Positions 1 through 6,740 of a stretch of DNA of 7,989 nucleotides are shown piece by piece. The notes under the pieces are model-generated. The model was not told where the DNA came from. It saw only the letters and a program-made list of their open reading frames with translations, and searched no databases. Source of the stretch: Ilumatobacteraceae bacterium (lineage in GTDB: Bacteria; Actinomycetota; Acidimicrobiia; Acidimicrobiales; Ilumatobacteraceae); assembly GCA_023263465.1 (NCBI GenBank), contig JALQWV010000110.1, positions 1-7,989 on the forward strand, in the 5' to 3' direction. Positions within the stretch are counted from its first letter, which is position 1; every line of letters begins with the position of its first letter. The position numbers and the translations under genes were made by a program.

Positions 1-130
1 TATCTAGAGGTACTTCTAGGTATCTACCTAGCACACTCAAGAGAGAGATACGAAAGCTAGCAAATACATTTTTCAGGCGAGATTCTCCAGTCCATAGAGC
101 CACACAATACACAATCTATCTGATGCCATC
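1..130. other. Gene-less leader before the copD-like gene
   Basis: I recognise no coding sequence here. The frame of the downstream gene is closed by stops at 5, 17, 29 and about 95. The two other forward frames give short peptides without a clear family match. The first 31 bases hold overlapping inverted repeats (separate entry) and a further CTAG lies at 57-60. No strong Shine-Dalgarno or convincing -10/-35 pair precedes the GTG at 131. The region should contain the promoter of the downstream gene or the end of an upstream gene outside the window; the sequence does not decide which. Confidence 0.5.
4..31. repeat. Two overlapping CTAG-bounded inverted repeats
   Basis: CTAG occurs at 4-7, 16-19 and 28-31, exactly 12 bases apart. 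The interval 4-19 is a near-perfect 16-base palindrome centred on GTAC, with one symmetric mismatch pair. The interval 16-31 is CTAGGTA-TC-TACCTAG, a perfect 7-base inverted repeat with a 2-base centre. The two share the middle CTAG. No T-run follows, so an intrinsic terminator is unlikely. Tandem operator half-sites for a dimeric regulator, or a rearrangement junction, are the main alternatives. Confidence 0.5.
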
Positions 131-1453
131 GTGATGTCAGCCACATCAAGCGATCACAAAATGAGTACACCAAATGCTTCTGCAGATTCGCACCCTGTGC
201 AAGGATCGTTTGCATTTTCAATTGGCACAAGCTCATCCGATGTAACACGCATTCTGAATAACGATGCACGTCAGGGTCATGGCTTAAACAACCTGTTCAA
301 CATCATCCGTTTTGTCATGTTTGCGGGAATTCTGACGCTGCTTGGTGGCGTTGTAATAGTGATGTTTGGTGCTCAAAAGGCGCCTTCCATTCGCACGCGA
401 ATGAGCCTGTGGGGCGCATGGACACTTGCGATTGTTGCAAGCATTCAGGCGTTGTTTGCATATGGTCCGCACGCATCTGGTGTGAAGGTCTACAACGTGA
501 CGGACCTTTCATTACTCAGCGACACCATGACAACGACATTTGGTCAGGCAACGCTGCTGAGAATTTCCTTGCTTCTCGGATTCTCGTTGTTGCTCATGAC
601 GATAAGTAGTCGCAGCAAGCGACTGTGGAGGCTTTTCGCAGTAGGAGCCTCCATAGCAATCGCCGCCACGCTCTCTGCTGTTGGCCATCCAAGCGGAGAG
701 TCGCTCGTTGCACTCAGTTTCACGCTCGACGTAGTGCACTTCCTCGCGGTATCTCTGTGGATCGGAGCACTCTTCCTCATCACGATTGATCGCAAGTTTT
801 GGCTGCAGTCCACACAGTCCATGCTTTGGTTCTCACGTGCAGCAGGGTATGCAGTAGCGGTAATTGCAGTGACGGGTATTGCCCAAGCGCTGTTGCTCAT
901 GGATGGACTACACAATGTTTTCGTACTTGAATATGGCCAGAAACTGCTTGTGAAGGTGCTTCTCGTGCTGGTCCTCGTTGCAATCGGCGCACTCTCACGC
1001 TCAACGCTTCGCAGGAACGGCCCAGCTAAGTTGCAGCAGTCGGTAGTAGTGGAAGCGTTGATTGCACTCATTGTGGTGGGAATCTCCGCATTGATTGTTG
1101 CGTTGCCACCACGCGAGCAAGCATCAAATGCGCCAGTTCAGTTTTCAGTAAAACAATCTGGTCTCATTGCCGACATTACGGTGACCCCGGCTCGAGTGGG
1201 ATCAGCAGAGATTCATGTTTCTATTGGTTCGCTAGTGGGTTCATTTGCGCAAATGACTTCGGTTTCTGCACGAATGTCATTGCCAAGCAAGAGCATTCCA
1301 AGCGGTCCGATAGATCTGGTGCGCACAAGCCCCAATCACTACACGGCAGTAGTGAATTTCCCGTTTTCTGGCCTATGGCAGATTCAGTATTTGGTGAAAC
1401 CAGACCCGTCTCGTACGGTGCTGTTTACCACCGATGTCAAGGTTGGCGAGTAG
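131..1453 (+). CDS. copD: CopD-family copper resistance membrane protein with truncated CopC end
   Basis: This 440-residue multi-pass membrane protein is probably involved in copper handling at the cytoplasmic membrane. Residues ~17-32 (SADSHPVQGSFAFSIG) resemble the last strand of the periplasmic CopC domain, including the Asp-x-His pair that binds Cu(II) in CopC; the rest of CopC is missing. The first membrane segment spans ~56-79. The CopD core has the expected GH (185-186), a segment with D200 and H203 followed by the LWIGAL motif, and a later YGQKLLVK motif. After the last helix, about 100 residues (~335-440) form a beta-rich extracytoplasmic tail like YtkA/FixH-type domains. GTG 131 is chosen because a stop lies at ~95; ATG 134 and ATG 161 are alternatives, and none has a clear ribosome site. 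The 3' end overlaps the convergent thiQ-GNAT gene by 17 bases. Family assignment is confident; direction of copper movement is not known. Confidence 0.85.
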   Translation: MMSATSSDHKMSTPNASADSHPVQGSFAFSIGTSSSDVTRILNNDARQGHGLNNLFNIIRFVMFAGILTLLGGVVIVMFGAQKAPSIRTRMSLWGAWTLAIVASIQALFAYGPHASGVKVYNVTDLSLLSDTMTTTFGQATLLRISLLLGFSLLLMTISSRSKRLWRLFAVGASIAIAATLSAVGHPSGESLVALSFTLDVVHFLAVSLWIGALFLITIDRKFWLQSTQSMLWFSRAAGYAVAVIAVTGIAQALLLMDGLHNVFVLEYGQKLLVKVLLVLVLVAIGALSRSTLRRNGPAKLQQSVVVEALIALIVVGISALIVALPPREQASNAPVQFSVKQSGLIADITVTPARVGSAEIHVSIGSLVGSFAQMTSVSARMSLPSKSIPSGPIDLVRTSPNHYTAVVNFPFSGLWQIQYLVKPDPSRTVLFTTDVKVGE

Positions 1454-2513
1454 TGGTTTTCATCACTAAGTGATGACCCATACCCGTTGCTTCGTCAATG
1501 AACTGTTCGCCAAAAATCTCAAAGCCGTTTTGGGTATAAAAGTTGAGAGCACTGTCACGTGCACGTGCCCAGATGTAATGCGCACCGTGATCTTCGCAAT
1601 GGCGAATTCCAGCCCTTAACAATTCAGCGCCAATTCCGCTGCCTTGCACGTGCTTGGCAACAGCCATCCCTTTGAGTTGAATAGCGGGACGAGTTTCATC
1701 GAGTGGCCATGCCTGTGGAATCCACGAGGAGCACGCAATCAGAGCAGAGTCTTCATAGATTCCAAGGTGCACGCAACCCGGAAAATGGTCTTGTTTATAG
1801 GTTGGGTCCTGTGATGGAGTGCCATCGCGAAGTACTGCCATGCGCAAAGGCAGAAGTTCGTCAGTAGTAATGCGAACCACTCTGCTCTGGCGATGTAATG
1901 AACGAATATCAACGATGCGATCCGCGAACTGGCTTGCCTCGTTACGGTCATGGGTGACGTGCACCACTGTGGTGTTGCGCTCGGCTAGCAGTGTGGAAAG
2001 ATCGCGCAATAGGCGACCATGCAATTCGCCATCCAGACCAGTGAGAGGCTCATCGAGGAGCAGCACTTTTGGGTTTGCAGCTAACGATCGGGCAACCGCA
2101 ACACGCTTTGCCTCACCACCTGAAATGACGGTGACATCGCGATCTGCGAGACCCTCAAGACCAACGAGTGCGAGCAACTCATTCACACGCAGTCGCTGTT
2201 CGTGTTTACTTATTCCACGCAATGCATAAGCAATGTTTTCGCCAACAGTGAGGTGAGGGAAGAGTTGATTGTCTTGAAACACCAAGCCAATTCCTCGTTT
2301 ATGTGTGGGTAGGTGCGTAACGTCGGCGCCATCAACACATACCGTTCCCGATTCGGCTTGCTCAATTCCAGCGATCACGCGAAGCAGAGTGGTCTTTCCC
2401 TCTCCACTTGGTCCAACGAGCGACACCACTTCTCCGGTGTGTACTTCAAGGCACACCCCGTCAAGAATCACTTCGTTTTCATAGTGGATGGTGAGGTCAG
2501 TGATCTTGAGCAT
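1437..2513 (-). CDS. thiQ: Thiamine ABC transporter ATPase (ThiQ-type) fused to GNAT acetyltransferase domain
   Basis: This 358-residue protein has two domains. Residues 1-~205 are an ABC ATPase that powers thiamine import with ThiP: Walker A GPSGEGKTT (34-42), Q-loop Q80, signature ISGGE (130-134), Walker B LLLDEP (151-156), D-loop 158-161 and switch His188. ThiQ proteins normally end at about 210-235 residues. Here, after a short linker, residues ~211-355 form a GNAT fold: the acetyl-CoA loop Q290-G-S-G-I-G295 in the strand/helix after KGMAVA, then NFYTQNGFE (324-332) with a likely catalytic Tyr326. The acetyltransferase substrate is unknown. The frame is open throughout and both halves have intact motifs, so this reads as a real fusion rather than a sequencing merge. 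The start ATG overlaps the permease stop as TAATG, so translation is probably coupled. The stop overlaps the end of the convergent copD-like gene. Confidence 0.9.
   Translation of the reverse strand: MLKITDLTIHYENEVILDGVCLEVHTGEVVSLVGPSGEGKTTLLRVIAGIEQAESGTVCVDGADVTHLPTHKRGIGLVFQDNQLFPHLTVGENIAYALRGISKHEQRLRVNELLALVGLEGLADRDVTVISGGEAKRVAVARSLAANPKVLLLDEPLTGLDGELHGRLLRDLSTLLAERNTTVVHVTHDRNEASQFADRIVDIRSLHRQSRVVRITTDELLPLRMAVLRDGTPSQDPTYKQDHFPGCVHLGIYEDSALIACSSWIPQAWPLDETRPAIQLKGMAVAKHVQGSGIGAELLRAGIRHCEDHGAHYIWARARDSALNFYTQNGFEIFGEQFIDEATGMGHHLVMKTTTRQP
1460..1476. repeat. Short perfect inverted repeat at the convergent gene ends
   Basis: TCATCAC-TAA-GTGATGA is a perfect 7-base inverted repeat with a 3-base loop. 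It lies seven bases after the copD stop codon and inside the last codons of the thiQ-GNAT gene. Neither strand has a T-run after the stem, so it is not a canonical intrinsic terminator. It could still act as a transcript-end hairpin for the copD mRNA, or be chance within the coding sequence. Confidence 0.3.
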
Positions 2514-4054
2514 TAATGAGTTTTCGTTCGTGTGGCACGCACAGTTTCTGCGATGTATACGGCACCAATGCTAAACACGAAAAACAGTGTTGAGAGAGCG
2601 AAAGCTTTGGCGTGCTGAGTTTCCCCAGGGCGAGAAAGCAGTCGAGCGATTGAAACGGGGAGTGTTTCATGAGTTTGTCGGGTGAGAAAACTGGTGGCAC
2701 CAAATTCACCGAGTGAAATGGCTGCCGAAAGTGCACATGCAGTAGCCAAGCCACGACGTAATAACGGAAAATCGATCCTCATCCATTGATCTTTTGCTCC
2801 TGATCCAAGTGTTGCCGCTGCATCGCGAAGGTCCTGAGGAATTGCTTGTGCAACAGGCAACACCGTGCGAACAACCAATGGAATGGCAATAAGCGAGTGA
2901 GCAACAGGGGTGATCCACCAGGAAGAGCGAAACTCAAACGGGCTCCGATCAAAGGTAATCACGATTCCCAGACCAACCGTAACCGCCGAAATCATCAGAG
3001 GAAGTGAGGTAAAGGTTTCTAGGAGTCGAGTTGACGTGGATTGGTACGCGATTGCAAGTGCAAACATGGCTCCCAGTGCGGTTGCAATGATTGATGCGGT
3101 AAGTGCAAATCGTGCGCTCACCGCAAGTGAACGCAAGGTGTCGTTTGACAACACGTGTGACCAACCAGAGGTCGACTTCCACGCAACTGCAAGGAGCGGA
3201 AGTAAAGCCAGTAATCCGGCTACCAAAGCAATGCATAGGACGGCAGTTTTCTGCGATCGCCCAATCGGCAGTTGTGCCTGAATGCTGATGGTGTGCGGCG
3301 AAGTGTGATGGCGCCCAAATTTCGTCGATACAAATAGCGCACCAATGAGAAAAATAGCTTGAACGAGGCTTATTGCAATTGCACTGTTTAGGTCGCCAAG
3401 TTGGACTGATCGAACGTAGATTTCCGTTTCTAACGTGGAGTATGCGGGTCCGCCAAGTATTCGTACGGCTCCGAAGGATGTAAAACAAAATAACGCCACT
3501 GCTGTACTGGCAAAACCAAGTGCCGGTCGAATGAGTGGGTAAGTAATAGTGCGAAATGTGCGCGCAGGCGAAGCGCCAAGCGTATGTGCAGCGTGAATCA
3601 ATTCTGGATCAATTTGTGACCAACGCGGCATGACGAGACGTACGACTACTGCTGTGTTGAAAAAGATGTGCACAACGATGATCGCAGATGCCGTGTAGTG
3701 CATGCGGTCGGGAAGCAGTGCGAACAGTGAAGAACCAACTACAACAGTTGGCAACAAGAAAGGTGCAGTGATGAGTGCCAGCAATAATCGTTTTCCGATA
3801 AATGAAAATCGCGCAAGTATGAACGTGATAGGAAGTGCGCAGACAATCGTGAGAATAGTGCTCAACATGGTTTGCCACAGGGTGAACCAAGCCACTTTTC
3901 TAAAGCCATCGTTTGCAAAGATGTCTGCAAATGCATTCACACTTGCGCTGCGTTGAACCATCACCACTGTTGGGATCGCTAAAAAAACCAACAAAAACAG
4001 GGCTGGAGCGACAACTAACCACCGCGCGATTTTGGGGTACGGCGATGTAGTCAT
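2513..4054 (-). CDS. thiP: Thiamine ABC transporter permease
   Basis: This 513-residue permease has two fused halves, as expected of ThiP (about 530 residues in enterobacteria), each with the binding-protein-dependent transport fold. It forms the membrane channel that receives thiamine from ThiB and is driven by ThiQ. The cytoplasmic EAA loops that dock the ATPase are visible in both halves: around residues 150-175 (HAAHTLGAS) and 407-432 (RDAAATLGSG). A first membrane segment starts at about residue 12 and roughly a dozen hydrophobic stretches follow. A hydrophilic linker near 255-275 separates the halves. ATG 4054 lies 9 bases after the thiB stop and lacks a clear Shine-Dalgarno. The TAA stop shares one base with the next start codon. 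Related Fe(III) permeases (FbpB/AfuB) have the same architecture; the adjacent ThiB and pyrophosphokinase decide for thiamine. Confidence 0.93.
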   Translation of the reverse strand: MTTSPYPKIARWLVVAPALFLLVFLAIPTVVMVQRSASVNAFADIFANDGFRKVAWFTLWQTMLSTILTIVCALPITFILARFSFIGKRLLLALITAPFLLPTVVVGSSLFALLPDRMHYTASAIIVVHIFFNTAVVVRLVMPRWSQIDPELIHAAHTLGASPARTFRTITYPLIRPALGFASTAVALFCFTSFGAVRILGGPAYSTLETEIYVRSVQLGDLNSAIAISLVQAIFLIGALFVSTKFGRHHTSPHTISIQAQLPIGRSQKTAVLCIALVAGLLALLPLLAVAWKSTSGWSHVLSNDTLRSLAVSARFALTASIIATALGAMFALAIAYQSTSTRLLETFTSLPLMISAVTVGLGIVITFDRSPFEFRSSWWITPVAHSLIAIPLVVRTVLPVAQAIPQDLRDAAATLGSGAKDQWMRIDFPLLRRGLATACALSAAISLGEFGATSFLTRQTHETLPVSIARLLSRPGETQHAKAFALSTLFFVFSIGAVYIAETVRATRTKTH

Positions 4055-4063
4055 GCAATTGGC

Positions 4064-5122
4064 TTATTTGAAGACGATGGTTGACCACTCATCGAGCCAC
4101 GCGGCACGGTTCTCGGAAATCACGTTGTATTCAATGGTGAGTGCTCGCTCTGGGCGTGAGATGTATCGAGTGAACGAATCTGGAATGGTTGCATCTGCGT
4201 GCACAGGAAAAACAAACTGCGTTAGCGGAAGGTCGCTTTGAAACGTTGTGCCAGTGAGGTAATCAATCAGCAGTTGAGCCTCAGCTTTGTGTTTTGTTCC
4301 ACGAAGTATTCCTGCGTATTCAATTTGCTCAAAGCAAGTAAGCGGAGCAACTCCAGTAGGGGAAACATCGGTTGGCGGGTCTGCAAACAGAACTTCGGCC
4401 GCAGGGCTACTGCTGTAACTCACCACGATGGGCCGCTCACCTTTGCCAGAAGATCCCGAGAACTCGGTGCCGTATGCCTGCGTCCAGCCATCTACAACCA
4501 GCACGCCATTTTCACGTAACGATTTCCAATAGTCCTGCCATCCGTCTTCACCAAACTCGGCGACCGTGGCAAGAAAGAATGCCAGACCGGGTGAAGATGT
4601 AATTGCACTGGGCACTACAAGCAAATTTGCGTATGTGCTGTTGATGAGGGCATCGAGTGTCATTGGTGGGGCGATGTTGTTCTCTGTAAACCACGCGATG
4701 TCATAGTTGATGCATACATCACCAGTATCAACTGGGGTTACTTCATGGCCTGGAATGTTTCGCATGACTGATTCGTTCATGAATGCAAGATTGGGGGATT
4801 GGTATGACTCAAACATGTCGGCATCGAGTGCGCGAGAAAGGAGTGTGTTGTCCACTCCCCACAACACATCTCCCTCGGGGTTGCCAGCAGTAAGTGCGGC
4901 TTTAGAAACGAGTTCGCCAGCATCACCACTGCGAACGACGTTTACCGTAATTCCAGTTTCGGCAGTGAATGAATCAAAGATTCCCTCGCTTGGAGTAAAT
5001 GAATCGTGTGCCAACAGTGTCAGCGTTACTGGTCCTTCACTTGTTGACGAACTTTCGTCCGAACTTGCCGAACATGCTGCGAACATCAGCATGCTGAGGG
5101 TGATTGCGACAATTCTCTTCAT
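4064..5122 (-). CDS. thiB: Thiamine-binding lipoprotein, ABC transporter substrate-binding protein
   Basis: This 352-residue extracytoplasmic protein captures thiamine (possibly also TMP/TPP) for ThiPQ. It opens with a lipoprotein signal: MKR, a hydrophobic core, then FAAC with Cys17 as the likely lipidated residue. The Phe at -3 is less usual than Leu. A Ser-rich linker follows. ThiB-type landmarks are GVDN (89-92), DGWTQAYG (211-218) and YSSSPAAE (236-243), matching the regions that in E. coli ThiB read KGWSEAYG and YTTSPAYH and supply aromatic ligand contacts. The C-terminal RAAWLDEWS stretch also fits. I chose ATG 5122 rather than upstream in-frame codons (open to 5167) because it begins the signal peptide and follows a good Shine-Dalgarno at 5136-5131. 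The start is 13 bases after the pyrophosphokinase stop, so co-translation is likely. Confidence 0.93.
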   Translation of the reverse strand: MKRIVAITLSMLMFAACSASSDESSSTSEGPVTLTLLAHDSFTPSEGIFDSFTAETGITVNVVRSGDAGELVSKAALTAGNPEGDVLWGVDNTLLSRALDADMFESYQSPNLAFMNESVMRNIPGHEVTPVDTGDVCINYDIAWFTENNIAPPMTLDALINSTYANLLVVPSAITSSPGLAFFLATVAEFGEDGWQDYWKSLRENGVLVVDGWTQAYGTEFSGSSGKGERPIVVSYSSSPAAEVLFADPPTDVSPTGVAPLTCFEQIEYAGILRGTKHKAEAQLLIDYLTGTTFQSDLPLTQFVFPVHADATIPDSFTRYISRPERALTIEYNVISENRAAWLDEWSTIVFK

Positions 5123-5130
5123 GGGAGTAC

Positions 5131-5136
5131 TTCCTT
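5131..5136 (-). promoter_or_regulatory. Shine-Dalgarno for thiB
   Basis: On the minus strand AAGGAA lies 8 bases ahead of the ATG at 5122 and begins at the last base of the preceding TGA stop. It is the only strong ribosome site found in this window. It fixes the thiB start and suggests thiB is translated independently at a higher rate, as expected for a binding protein needed in excess over its permease. Confidence 0.7.
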
Positions 5137-5801
5137 CAGCTACTGAGTGCACTTGATTGAACGACAAACAACGAACCTGTCTGCACTGAAATTGTTGCAG
5201 TTTCTTCGGTGAGTTCGTTGCTTATTCCGCGAGATGAATGGGGAGCTAGTGATTCATTGGTGAGTGACCATTTCAAACCCTTGGTTGAGATTCCAGATGC
5301 TTCGCCACCTGCTGCAATAAGCCCAACGTTTGAACCCAGTTTTCCTGTGATGGAGACCGACGCAGGTCCATGAATGAGATGCAGGATCGAGTTATCCCAC
5401 ATTGCCTCAATAGTGCAGTGGCGCAGTTTTGGGTTCTGTAATACGGCAAAAACACCTAATTGGTGGTCAAGGCGACCACCACCCTTCGTGATCAGCACGA
5501 TCTTCGTGGCGCCCATGTCCACTGCTTTCAGCAGTGCAAGTTCGGCATCAGTGGAGTCTTTGTCGTGTGGCAACTGAGTAACAGTTGTGCCATTCGCCTC
5601 CACTGCGGCAAGAACAGCTTTGTCCACCGAGTCCATGTCGCCAATGACGACGTTTACTCGAAGACCTAAATCAATTGCTCCGTGCAAGCCAGAGTCTGCT
5701 GCGATGACCAATTGGTGTTCAGGTATTTGGTGTGCGATTGCTCGCGTCGGGGGAGTACCACCAAGGACAACAACTGCAGTGATGGACGTGTGTGTGGTCA
5801 T
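5136..5801 (-). CDS. thiN: Thiamine pyrophosphokinase
   Basis: This 221-residue cytoplasmic enzyme transfers pyrophosphate from ATP to thiamine, giving TPP and AMP. All family motifs are visible: AADSG (34-38), the Mg-binding GDMDS (54-58), PHDKDSTDAE (78-87), GGGRLDH (107-113) and, towards the C-terminus, KGLKWSL followed by GISNE, which belong to the thiamine-binding domain. Length is typical. The frame stays open upstream to a TTG at 5837 inside the preceding gene. I use ATG 5801 because it begins the beta-strand VVVLGG at the right distance and sits 13 bases after the upstream stop. Its position directly before thiB couples uptake to activation. The symbol follows the B. subtilis name; actinobacterial annotations often leave it unnamed. 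Confidence 0.93.
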   Translation of the reverse strand: MTTHTSITAVVVLGGTPPTRAIAHQIPEHQLVIAADSGLHGAIDLGLRVNVVIGDMDSVDKAVLAAVEANGTTVTQLPHDKDSTDAELALLKAVDMGATKIVLITKGGGRLDHQLGVFAVLQNPKLRHCTIEAMWDNSILHLIHGPASVSITGKLGSNVGLIAAGGEASGISTKGLKWSLTNESLAPHSSRGISNELTEETATISVQTGSLFVVQSSALSS

Positions 5802-5814
5802 CGTGGTGTTGAAT

Positions 5815-6723
5815 TCAACGTTTAATATCGGGTTCAAGGTGGATGATGACGTTGAATGGCGTCACAGAACGAACACGAACCTCTGCTTCGTCTATTGCAC
5901 GTGCTAATTCTGGGATTGAGATATTTGGTTCAACATCAATTTTTGCTGCGAGAAGAACGTCGTCTGGACCAATATGCAGTGTTTCCATGTGGATAATTTC
6001 TTTAATTCGTGGATCTTGTTCGATCTGCTGTCGAAATCGTTGTTGCAATTCTGGATCAGCTGATTCACCGATGAGTAAATGCTTCATTTCCGAAGCCAAC
6101 ACAAATGCAATCGCGACCAGCAATATTCCAATTGCTATAGATCCGACTGCATCCCATCGAGGATCACCAGTAAAGCGCGCGAGAACTAGTCCTCCGAGTG
6201 CGAGAAACAGGCCAGTCTCTGCACCAAAGTCCTCAAGCAGCACCACGGGCAATTCGGGTTGCTTGGTGGTTTTGATATAGCGGAACCAGGAAACCTTTGC
6301 AGGCTTGAGTTTGTTGGCTTCCTTCATCGCCGTACGCAATGAAATAGTTTCAAGCACAATGGCGACTCCCAAGATGATGACTGCCAGCGTGAAACTGCTG
6401 GTTTCCTGTGGGTGACGAAACTTATGTACGCCTTCGTACAAGGCAAAAACGCCTCCCAGCATGAACAACACCAATGCAACGACGAATGACCAAAAGTATC
6501 GCTCTGCTCCAAAACCAAATTGAAATTGTGCGTTTGGTTGACGCCGTGAACGTTTTGCTCCGAGTAACAACAGAGATTGGTTTCCGGTGTCAGCTAGTGA
6601 GTGAACTGCTTCGGCCAGCAAGCTGGCTGAACCCGTAATCAATGCACCTACGAACTTTGAGACTGCAATTCCTAGGTTGGCCAAAAACGCTGCGTAAATC
6701 GCCTTTTTGCTGCCATTGTTCAC
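5815..6723 (-). CDS. Cation diffusion facilitator family transporter
   Basis: This 302-residue protein is a CDF-type divalent metal exporter with about six membrane helices (first ~8-30, second ~32-55, last ~190-212) and a cytoplasmic C-terminal ferredoxin-like domain (~225-302). The helix-2 metal site is His41-x3-Asp45 in LLAEAVHSLADTGNQ. The partner in helix 5 is Asp165-x3-Glu169 in LEDFGAETG. This resembles the SLC30A9-like branch rather than YiiP, which uses Asp-x3-Asp and His-x3-Asp. The metal (Zn, Mn, Fe or Co) cannot be read from sequence. GTG 6723 is chosen because an in-frame stop lies at 6744-6742 and the N-terminus begins with the usual KKAIYAAFLANLGIA stretch. It is the first gene of the thiamine operon, 13 bases before the pyrophosphokinase start. 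Whether it has any thiamine-related role is unknown. Confidence 0.92.
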   Translation of the reverse strand: MNNGSKKAIYAAFLANLGIAVSKFVGALITGSASLLAEAVHSLADTGNQSLLLLGAKRSRRQPNAQFQFGFGAERYFWSFVVALVLFMLGGVFALYEGVHKFRHPQETSSFTLAVIILGVAIVLETISLRTAMKEANKLKPAKVSWFRYIKTTKQPELPVVLLEDFGAETGLFLALGGLVLARFTGDPRWDAVGSIAIGILLVAIAFVLASEMKHLLIGESADPELQQRFRQQIEQDPRIKEIIHMETLHIGPDDVLLAAKIDVEPNISIPELARAIDEAEVRVRSVTPFNVIIHLEPDIKR

Positions 6724-6740
6724 CTGTAAAGAATGCCACA

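Noticed and set aside
544..1071. Long minus-strand frame opposite the copD-like gene (175 codons)
   Set aside because: Composition is Ser/Thr/Ala-rich with no recognisable motif, and the plus-strand frame has clear membrane helices and CopD motifs.
1460..1476. Bidirectional intrinsic terminator between the convergent genes
   Set aside because: The stem is only 7 bases, AT-rich, and no T-run follows on either strand; kept only as an inverted repeat.
1860..1910. Frameshift or merged-gene artefact joining ThiQ to the GNAT domain
   Set aside because: The reading frame is continuous, both domains keep their motifs, and there is no homopolymer run or leftover stop at the junction; read data would still settle it.
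2949..3488. Long alternative minus-strand frame (179 codons) inside thiP
   Set aside because: It lies in another frame of the permease, is Cys/His/Arg-rich with no family pattern, while the permease frame has both EAA loops intact.
2513..5122. Iron(III) ABC importer (FbpABC-type) instead of thiamine
   Set aside because: Permease and ATPase alone could fit, but the binding protein carries ThiB-type motifs and the operon includes thiamine pyrophosphokinase.
4707..5156. Plus-strand frame opposite thiB (149 codons)
   Set aside because: No motif, no ribosome site; it mirrors the well-supported ThiB coding sequence.
5843..6280. Plus-strand frame opposite the CDF gene (145 codons)
   Set aside because: Ser/Arg/Ile-rich shadow of a clearly coding minus strand.
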